The notes beneath the pieces are model-generated. The model searched no databases. It was not told the origin of the DNA and worked only from the letters and a program-made list of their open reading frames with translations. Made by a program: the position numbers and the translations under genes. Shown piece by piece: positions 58,286 to 64,000 of a stretch of 64,000 nucleotides of DNA. Numbering within the stretch: the stretch's first letter is position 1; each line of letters opens with the position of its first letter. This DNA is from Geminocystis sp. NIES-3708 (GTDB lineage Bacteria; Cyanobacteriota; Cyanobacteriia; Cyanobacteriales; Cyanobacteriaceae). The stretch lies in assembly GCF_001548095.1 (NCBI RefSeq), contig NZ_AP014815.1, forward strand, positions 3,595,656 through 3,659,655, in the 5' to 3' direction.

Positions 58286-59650
58286 ATGAAAACAACTCCC
58301 CTCGTATCCTTACAAGCTCCTAAAGATGTTAACTTAGAATACATCGACAGCGAATTAAGACAAATCTGGCAAACTTATACGGGCACAGGTGATGGTTTAG
58401 CCGCCACTAGGGCTTCTACTTTTAGCTTTTTAGTATATGAGCCAGAAGCTACTCAACCATTACTGTCTGCCCTTGGTTTTTATAGTGGTCCTGTAGATGG
58501 AATTGGCGGACCTCGTACTACTTCAGCGATCAAGGCGGCTCAAAAAGCCTATGGTTTAGAAGTGACAGGGCTTTCTTCACCCGAATTATTGACTAAACTT
58601 AGAATCGAATTTGAAGCGAAACAGGTTAAGGGTAAAATTGATTTAGTGGAATTAGCTTCGGTAAAACAGTATTCTCTCGATATGGAAGGTGCTGGAATTG
58701 CTGATGCCATCGCCTCTATTAATCCCTGTCGTATTATTACTTTATCCCCTACTACCGAAGGAGATGAAGGAGTAAAAGCTAGAGTATCAGCGTATTGTCC
58801 TGTAAATAAACGCTCGGCTAATACTTTAATCTGTTGTGAATATATTAATATTACGGGAATTTCCTCTGCTTTTGAACGTATCGGCGGTGTTATTTCTGAG
58901 TTGATGATTCCTGATTTACCCAAATTTATGTGGTGGAAAGCTGGGATTGATGAGGAATATCCTCTCTTTCAACGGCTAGTTAATGAATGCGATCGCCTAA
59001 TTATTGATTCAAGTATTTTTATACAACCAGAAATTGAGTTACTAAAAATAGGTAAACTATTAGATCGAGATTTACCTGTTATTGACTTAAATTGGGCAAG
59101 ATTATCGGCATGGCAAGAGTTGACAGCTGAAGCATTCGATCCTCCAGAAAGACGTAGTGCTATTTGGGAAGTAGATCAAGTTACGGTTGACTATGAAAAA
59201 GGTAATCCAACTCAAGCCTTGATGTATTTAGGTTGGTTAGCTAGTCGTTTAAATTGGCAACCTACTGAATATCATTATGAAAGCGGTGATTATAACATTA
59301 CTACCATTAAATTTTTGAATCCTGAAGGCAAAGAAATTAATACGGAATTAGCAGGAGTGCCCATTGCGGATTGGGGTGCAGTTTTAGGGGATTTAATTAG
59401 TTTAAAACTTACTTCTACTAACCTTAACGCCGATTGTTGTACTGTTTTATGTTCCGAAACCACAGGCTGTATGAGAATGGAAGCAGGAGGAGGAGCACAA
59501 TCTTGTCGGATTCAACAAGTAACCTCTTTAGCAGATCAAGATACTGAACAATTATTAAGCCAACAGTTACAACGTTCTGGTAAAGATGTTCTATATCAAG
59601 AAAGCATGAAAGTAACTACTCAAATTTTAAAATTAGCAATCGATCATTAA
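58286..59650 (+). CDS. opcA: Glucose-6-phosphate dehydrogenase assembly protein OpcA
   Basis: An allosteric activator and assembly factor for Zwf in cyanobacteria. The ATG at 58286 (MKTTPLVSLQAPKD, 454 residues) follows zwf by 50 nt; an in-frame TTG at 58253 would add 11 residues. The OpcA core includes ISELMIPDLPKFMWWKAGID and LNWARLSAWQELTAEAFDPP. Residues about 50-105 hold a peptidoglycan-binding-like module (LLSALGFYSGPVDGIGGPRT then AIKAAQKAYGLEVTG), which I believe is common in cyanobacterial OpcA. Several Cys (for example CCTVLCSETTGC) fit redox regulation. A strong terminator follows. Confidence 0.94.
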   Translation: MKTTPLVSLQAPKDVNLEYIDSELRQIWQTYTGTGDGLAATRASTFSFLVYEPEATQPLLSALGFYSGPVDGIGGPRTTSAIKAAQKAYGLEVTGLSSPELLTKLRIEFEAKQVKGKIDLVELASVKQYSLDMEGAGIADAIASINPCRIITLSPTTEGDEGVKARVSAYCPVNKRSANTLICCEYINITGISSAFERIGGVISELMIPDLPKFMWWKAGIDEEYPLFQRLVNECDRLIIDSSIFIQPEIELLKIGKLLDRDLPVIDLNWARLSAWQELTAEAFDPPERRSAIWEVDQVTVDYEKGNPTQALMYLGWLASRLNWQPTEYHYESGDYNITTIKFLNPEGKEINTELAGVPIADWGAVLGDLISLKLTSTNLNADCCTVLCSETTGCMRMEAGGGAQSCRIQQVTSLADQDTEQLLSQQLQRSGKDVLYQESMKVTTQILKLAIDH

Positions 59651-59677
59651 AGTTTGCTTAACAATGTAAATGATAAG

Positions 59678-59713
59678 ATAGGTAAGGACAAAAATTAACT
59701 TACCTATTTTTTT
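59678..59713 (+). terminator. zwf-opcA operon terminator
   Basis: ATAGGTAAG pairs with CTTACCTAT (9-bp stem, 12-nt loop) followed by six T residues, 28 nt after the opcA stop. Confidence 0.9.
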
Positions 59714-59782
59714 CAGTAATTAAGCTCATAAGTGGGTAAGCTAAATTCATGATTAATTTTACCTAGAGACTTATAGTAATCC

Positions 59783-59846
59783 TAAATCATTTGTAAATCA
59801 TTAAAGATTAAAAATAATTTTCACTATACATGAACGCTAATGGCTC
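59783..59846 (+). repeat. Dispersed intergenic repeat, copy D
   Basis: TAAATCATTTGTAAATCATT, then AAAGATTAAAAATAATTTTC, ending near CGCTAATGGCTCAT; preceded by TATAGTAATCC, a stretch it shares in part with copy E. It lies between the opcA terminator and the CIA30 gene. Confidence 0.55.
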
Positions 59847-59927
59847 ATATTTCTCAAAATCTTACAAATCATATATGAGAATTGCTATATATCACCTGTC
59901 TAAAAATTACTGTATTGTATTAGATTT

Positions 59928-60920
59928 ATGGAATTAAAACGTCTTTGGAAAACTTTAACCTATTTTGAAGTAATCCCTTTTCCTTATTGTCTTCTAAAAT
60001 TATTTCAGTCAAAAAATATTGATAAAAATATGATTGATTCTATGGTAAATTTAACTTTAATTAGTGATGATCGCAGTAGTTTAGCTCAAGAAACAATTAA
60101 TTCTCTACAACAAAAAAACTTACCTTTAAGAATTATTAGTCCATCACCAACCACTGCATTTTCTTCCTCTTTGACAGAAATTATTGATTTGAATTTAGAG
60201 GTAGATACTCCTTTTTCTTCATTATTAGAAAGAGTTAATAAAATTATTTTTTTTCCTCAAAATGGCATCGATAAATTATTAGAATTAGTCAATCAAAATT
60301 TACAACAGGGAGAAATAATATTATTTGATTTTCAAACTCCTAATCAAAATCTACGCAATATTTGGGGTGCAGTAGATGATGTTGTAATGGGTGGAGTTAG
60401 TAGCAGTAATTTAATTTTAAGCTCTCATTGTGCGATTTTTACAGGTATTGTTTCCACTAATAATAATGGTGGTTTTGCTTCAGTTAGGAGTAAAAATTTT
60501 AATCAACCATGGGATTTATCTAATTATCAAGGCATCAGATTAAAAGTTAAAGGAGATGGTAAAAGATATAAATTTATTACCCGATGTGAAGGAAAATGGG
60601 ATGGCATTAGTTATTGTTATTCCTTCGATACTATCGTAAATGAGTGGCTTATTGTTGATATTATTTTTGATAATTTAATTCCTGTTTTTCGTGCCAAAAC
60701 TCTTCAGGATGCTGATAAATTTGATTCAAGTAAAGTTTATTCTTTACAATTAATGTTGAGTAAATTTGAATATGATGGTGGTTATAATCCCACGTTTGAG
60801 GCAGGAAGATTTGCTTTAGAAATTGAATCGATTAAAGCTTATGGTAAAAAAGATTCTCCAGAACTTATTTTTATGGGAAATCCAGAATTATGGGCTGATT
60901 ATAATATAAATAAAAGTTAA
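59928..60920 (+). CDS. CIA30-family protein with short N-terminal extension
   Basis: A 330-residue protein. Residues about 130-310 form a complex I intermediate-associated protein 30 domain, a jelly-roll carbohydrate-binding-like fold: NIWGAVDDVVMGGVSSSN, then GFASVRSKNFNQPWDLSNYQ, RLKVKGDGKRYKFITR and a C-terminal IESIKAYG. Many cyanobacterial CIA30 proteins of about 490 residues carry a Rossmann (NmrA-like) NAD(P)-binding part. Here the first 125 residues alternate strands and helices but have no GxxGxxG loop, so dinucleotide binding is doubtful. No function beyond a possible assembly role can be stated. Confidence 0.8.
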   Translation: MELKRLWKTLTYFEVIPFPYCLLKLFQSKNIDKNMIDSMVNLTLISDDRSSLAQETINSLQQKNLPLRIISPSPTTAFSSSLTEIIDLNLEVDTPFSSLLERVNKIIFFPQNGIDKLLELVNQNLQQGEIILFDFQTPNQNLRNIWGAVDDVVMGGVSSSNLILSSHCAIFTGIVSTNNNGGFASVRSKNFNQPWDLSNYQGIRLKVKGDGKRYKFITRCEGKWDGISYCYSFDTIVNEWLIVDIIFDNLIPVFRAKTLQDADKFDSSKVYSLQLMLSKFEYDGGYNPTFEAGRFALEIESIKAYGKKDSPELIFMGNPELWADYNINKS

Positions 60921-61059
60921 TCACAAAATTTTCTTGATGAAGATAAGAATTAGTCAGGGTAATTCATTAATTATCCACAAACAAGTCGAGAGAAATAATT
61001 ATAAATCCTAAATATTTATTTAGTTTTCTTTCCCTGCTAAAAACCCAAATTACACCAAA

Positions 61060-62160
61060 TTAGAGATATTTTTTTATCACTTTTTCGGTTTGTTTTCCTG
61101 TCTTTTTCCAACTAAAATTCATGGCTCTTTTTAATCCTAATTCTCTTAATTGTTTTCGTAAGTTTTTATCCTCTGCCATTATATTCATTGCTTGAGTAAT
61201 GCTATCAATTTCTAATGGATTAACGAATAATCCTGCTTCTCCTGCTACTTCTGGTAACGAAGAAACATTAGAAGTAATAATAGGAGTGCCACAAGCCATC
61301 GCCTCTAAAATAGGGAAACCAAAACCCTCCCAAAGAGTAGGAAAAACAAGAGTTTGAGCTTGATTAATAATAATAGGTAGATTATCACTAGAGACATAAT
61401 CTAAGAATTTAACTTGAGTTGCAATACCTAATTCTTTTGCCTGTTGTTTTAATAATGGAGTATAACGGGTATCAGGTGGACCAACTAACCATAATTCATA
61501 GTTATTATACTGTTTAAAATTAGCAAAAGCTGAGATAATTCTGCTGATATTTTTATGAGGATCATGTCGTCCTAAATAAAGAAAATAAGGATTTTTATAA
61601 TTATTTCTTAAATTTTCTATTACTCGAAATTTTTGATGATCATAACCTAGATAAATGGGAGTAATTTTATTGGCAGAAATACCAAAATAATTAATAATAT
61701 CATCTGCTGTTGCTTGAGAATTACAGATAATATGTTCAGCTTGACGGCAAACTTGAGGAATATAATAGCGGAAATAAGGAGTAAGAGGAGATTTTTTTTT
61801 AGGATAACGAATAGGTATTAAGTCATGCACCATTATTACCGCTCTAGTTTTACTAAATAAAGGAATTTCAGGCACTGGAGAAAATAATAAACTTCCTTTT
61901 AAATTACGATAAATATTTGGTAACTGAAACTGTGTCCATTTTAGTCTTAAAAAATGACCTTTACTACCATTATCTGGACTAAGTTTTTCATCAATAAAAT
62001 AAGGATTTTCATAACTATTATTATTATATTTTTCGGGTAATAAACTATGATATTCTAAACCATGAAAATGAGGTAAAATATTTTGTATATAGTTAGTTAT
62101 TCCCGTCGGTTTTTCAACCAGCATTGATAGATTAATTATTAATTCTTGCTCCATTTTCAT
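61060..62160 (-). CDS. Glycosyltransferase family 4 (GT-B fold)
   Basis: A 366-residue cytoplasmic glycosyltransferase with two Rossmann-like domains. The C-terminal donor-binding domain has [18 protein letters not shown], then [18 protein letters not shown] (the E-x7-E pattern) and [18 protein letters not shown]. The N-terminal domain has the [13 protein letters not shown] stretch common in mannosyltransferase-like GT4 enzymes. The donor and acceptor cannot be read; polysaccharide or lipid glycosylation is the usual role. It is alone on its strand, with a dispersed repeat upstream. Confidence 0.9.
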   Translation of the reverse strand: MKMEQELIINLSMLVEKPTGITNYIQNILPHFHGLEYHSLLPEKYNNNSYENPYFIDEKLSPDNGSKGHFLRLKWTQFQLPNIYRNLKGSLLFSPVPEIPLFSKTRAVIMVHDLIPIRYPKKKSPLTPYFRYYIPQVCRQAEHIICNSQATADDIINYFGISANKITPIYLGYDHQKFRVIENLRNNYKNPYFLYLGRHDPHKNISRIISAFANFKQYNNYELWLVGPPDTRYTPLLKQQAKELGIATQVKFLDYVSSDNLPIIINQAQTLVFPTLWEGFGFPILEAMACGTPIITSNVSSLPEVAGEAGLFVNPLEIDSITQAMNIMAEDKNLRKQLRELGLKRAMNFSWKKTGKQTEKVIKKYL

Positions 62161-62211
62161 CCTCTAAATCTCAAAGAAGAATTTTTATAATATAAATTTT
62201 ATAGTAATTTT

Positions 62212-62297
62212 TCAATCATTTGTAAACAATTAAGGATTAAAAAATAAATCTGTAAATTTTAATATACCTGAAAGCCGATAACTAAAAGCTGATGAGC
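62212..62297 (+). repeat. Dispersed intergenic repeat, copy E
   Basis: TCAATCATTTGTAAACAATT, GGATTAAAAAATAAATCTG and CCTGAAAGCCGATAACTAAA; preceded by TATAGTAATT as in copy D. It lies between the glycosyltransferase start and the sodB terminator. Confidence 0.6.
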
Positions 62298-62364
62298 TAA
62301 AACGCTTTTAACTTATATCTTTTAAAATTAGTAAAAAATAGCTTATTTTAATAAACAGATTATA

Positions 62365-62400
62365 TAAAAAAATTAGTCCATAAAAAATTTATAGACTAAT
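62365..62400 (-). terminator. sodB intrinsic terminator
   Basis: On the minus strand ATTAGTCTATAAA pairs with TTTATGGACTAAT (13-bp stem with one G-U wobble, 3-nt loop) followed by a run of seven T. It lies 34 nt after the sodB stop. Confidence 0.88.
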
Positions 62401-62434
62401 TATTAATTATTCATTTCTAATTTTTAAGAATTAA

Positions 62435-63040
62435 TTAAGCCGTTGCCTTAGCAAAATTTTCCGCAACAAAATCCCAATTAACTAATTTGCTTAGAAAATC
62501 ACTGATGTAATCAGGGCGTTTATTTTGATAATCTAAATAGTAAGCGTGTTCCCATACATCCATTGTTAATAAAGGAATTTGCCCAGCGGTTAAGGGATTA
62601 TCGGCATTACCAGTTTTAGTGACTTTTAAAGTACCATTATCTAATACTAACCATGCCCAACCACTACCAAACTGAGTAGCACCAGCCGTTTTGAAAGCCT
62701 CTACAAACTTGTCAAAACTACCGAAATCAGCATCAATTTTATCAGCTAATGCACCACTAGGAGTACCACCACCATTAGGTTTAATAGACTGCCAATAAAA
62801 ACTGTGATTCCATGCTTGAGCAGCATTATTAAAAATACCAGCCTGACTGGGGTTAGTAGCCGTGATTTTAATGACTTCTTCAAGGGATTTAGAGTCTAAA
62901 TCTGTACCTGCGACTGCATTATTGAAGTTATTTACATAGGCAGCGTGATGTTTGTCATGATGAAATTCTAAGGTACTTTTAGAGATACAAGGCTCTAATG
63001 CGGTGTAATCGAAAGGAAGAGTTGGTAATTGATAAGCCAT
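62435..63040 (-). CDS. sodB: Iron superoxide dismutase
   Basis: Converts superoxide to oxygen and peroxide. The 201-residue protein has metal ligands His27 (EFHHDKHH), His79 (AAQAWNHSFYW), Asp161 and His165 (DVWEHAYYLDYQN). Gln in AAQAWNH marks the Fe-type rather than Mn-type enzyme. No signal peptide is present, so it is cytosolic, the usual SodB of cyanobacteria. A strong terminator follows, so it is monocistronic. Confidence 0.96.
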   Translation of the reverse strand: MAYQLPTLPFDYTALEPCISKSTLEFHHDKHHAAYVNNFNNAVAGTDLDSKSLEEVIKITATNPSQAGIFNNAAQAWNHSFYWQSIKPNGGGTPSGALADKIDADFGSFDKFVEAFKTAGATQFGSGWAWLVLDNGTLKVTKTGNADNPLTAGQIPLLTMDVWEHAYYLDYQNKRPDYISDFLSKLVNWDFVAENFAKATA

Positions 63041-63197
63041 ATTATTTAATCATATTATCGGTTACTTTGTTTATCCTATCTGAATCATGTCTCAACTGTC
63101 AATGGAATCAGTTATAAGCAATAAAATTCGGCTTTTATTTAATAATTGATACTATGATTATTAATAATTTTAGATAGTGATTCTTTCCTTAATATTT

Positions 63198-64000
63198 ATG
63201 AAGCCAATTTGTGAATTAATTAATCTTCAAACTTTAGCTAGTGGCGATATTCTACAATTAAAAACGTATCAATTTAAAGGCAAAACTAAAGATAAAAAAG
63301 TTTATATACAAGCTAATTTACATGGTGCAGAAATCGTAGGAAATAAAGTTATTTATGAATTAATTCAATTTTTAAGTCAGTTAAATGATGATAATATTAA
63401 AGGAGAAATTTTATTAGTACCGATGTGCAATCCTACGGGAGTTAATCAACGAAGTTTGTTTTTCTCTACGGGAAGATTTAGCCCTTATGATGGACTTAAT
63501 TGGAATCGAATTTTTTGGGACTATACTCATGAAAATGTTGATATTAATAAATTTGTACAAGCAAATCTTAATTTAAACAAAGAAAAAATACAACACAATT
63601 TTTTAGATCAAATATTGACTAAATTTGCTGATAAACTTAAATCTATTGATGAAAATCGAGGAATATCTTTTTCTGAACATTATCGTAATCTGTTACATTC
63701 TTTATCTTTAGATGCTAATTATATCATTGATATTCATAGTTCTAGTGTTAAAGCCATCGACTATTTATATTGCTTTGACTATCGTCAAAAAAGTGCAGAT
63801 TATTTTCTTTTTGAATATGCTATTTTAATGAACAAATATGATGGTAATGCCTTTGATGAAGCCTTTTTAAACCCTTGGTTAGTTTTAGAAAAAAAGTTAA
63901 TTCAAGCAGGAAGAAATATTACTTTTGATATAGAATCATGGACATTAGAATTAGGCTCAGGAATGATCATTAATCAAGAATCTGTCAGCAAAGGTGTTAA
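63198..64000 (+). CDS. AstE/AspA-type zinc deacylase (3' end outside window)
   Basis: The frame opens at the ATG at 63198 and is still open at the window end (267 complete codons). It resembles succinylglutamate desuccinylase/aspartoacylase proteins, carboxypeptidase-like zinc amidohydrolases. Visible ligands are His42 and Glu45 in ANLHGAEIVGNK and His180 in YIIDIHSSS; NPTGVNQRS follows the pattern of the substrate-binding loop. The Arg-rich substrate specificity region is not distinguishable, so the acyl substrate is unknown. It is divergent from sodB. Confidence 0.82.
   Translation, partial: MKPICELINLQTLASGDILQLKTYQFKGKTKDKKVYIQANLHGAEIVGNKVIYELIQFLSQLNDDNIKGEILLVPMCNPTGVNQRSLFFSTGRFSPYDGLNWNRIFWDYTHENVDINKFVQANLNLNKEKIQHNFLDQILTKFADKLKSIDENRGISFSEHYRNLLHSLSLDANYIIDIHSSSVKAIDYLYCFDYRQKSADYFLFEYAILMNKYDGNAFDEAFLNPWLVLEKKLIQAGRNITFDIESWTLELGSGMIINQESVSKGV

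Noticed and set aside
59928-64000. Glycosyltransferase region considered as a polysaccharide cluster
   Set aside because: Only one glycosyltransferase is present; the neighbours (CIA30, sodB, deacylase) are unrelated.

Overview
The window comes from an AT-rich cyanobacterial chromosome. The evidence is a photosystem II gene (psbK), menB of phylloquinone synthesis, cyanobacterial-type zwf-opcA, a CrhR-type RNA helicase, several families known mainly from cyanobacteria (DUF1997, DUF4278-like, HpsJ-like), and about a dozen HIP1 octamers (GCGATCGC). AT-rich codon use together with degenerate heptamer arrays suggests a Geminocystis/Cyanobacterium-like unicellular lineage. That placement is inference.

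Layout. 1-10.4 kb: partial DUF1997 gene, RND efflux permease, a run of poorly characterised low-complexity, lipoprotein and membrane genes, a CadD-type transporter paired with a DUF202 protein, a Crp/Fnr regulator, a small secreted protein, a LysR regulator and a class II glutamine amidotransferase. 10.4-16.6 kb: initiator tRNA, ilvB, psbK, tRNA-Thr/tRNA-Tyr, a FutC-like ABC ATPase, and a creatininase-nitrilase pair. 16.7-24.6 kb: RND/HlyD adaptor lipoprotein, cobN, a frameshifted bestrophin-like membrane gene, pyruvate kinase. 24.7-40.7 kb: housekeeping genes der, TspO-like, pcrA, gltA, sixA, a VLRF1-type release factor, cobA, menB, pyrD, an HpsJ-like gene, a DUF502 gene and crhR, with several very small genes between them. 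40.9-48.6 kb: a PlsY-like/phosphotransferase fusion downstream of an M1 aminopeptidase, an MCE-domain protein, ndk. 48.6-56.1 kb: an apparently acquired island, a 2153-residue multidomain surface-type protein of visibly higher GC ending in a hairpin and an IS630-type transposase remnant. 56.1-64 kb: exported PrxQ-like peroxiredoxin, zwf-opcA, a short CIA30 protein, a glycosyltransferase, Fe-SOD, and a partial AstE/AspA-type amidohydrolase.

The genes are mostly central metabolism and housekeeping: carbon flow (pyk, gltA, zwf-opcA), branched-chain amino acids (ilvB), cobalamin/sirohaem (cobN, cobA), pyrimidines (pyrD), quinone (menB), photosynthesis (psbK) and redox defence (sodB, PrxQ). No CRISPR array, prophage, rRNA operon or recognisable defence island is visible. 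The least ordinary items are the 961-residue PlsY-like + ATP-grasp/His-domain fusion, the giant protein with its EEYGHH-containing N-terminus, a five-copy dispersed intergenic repeat, degenerate 7-bp arrays (one supplying the gltA stop codon), and a cysteine-rich micro-ORF just before a strong terminator.
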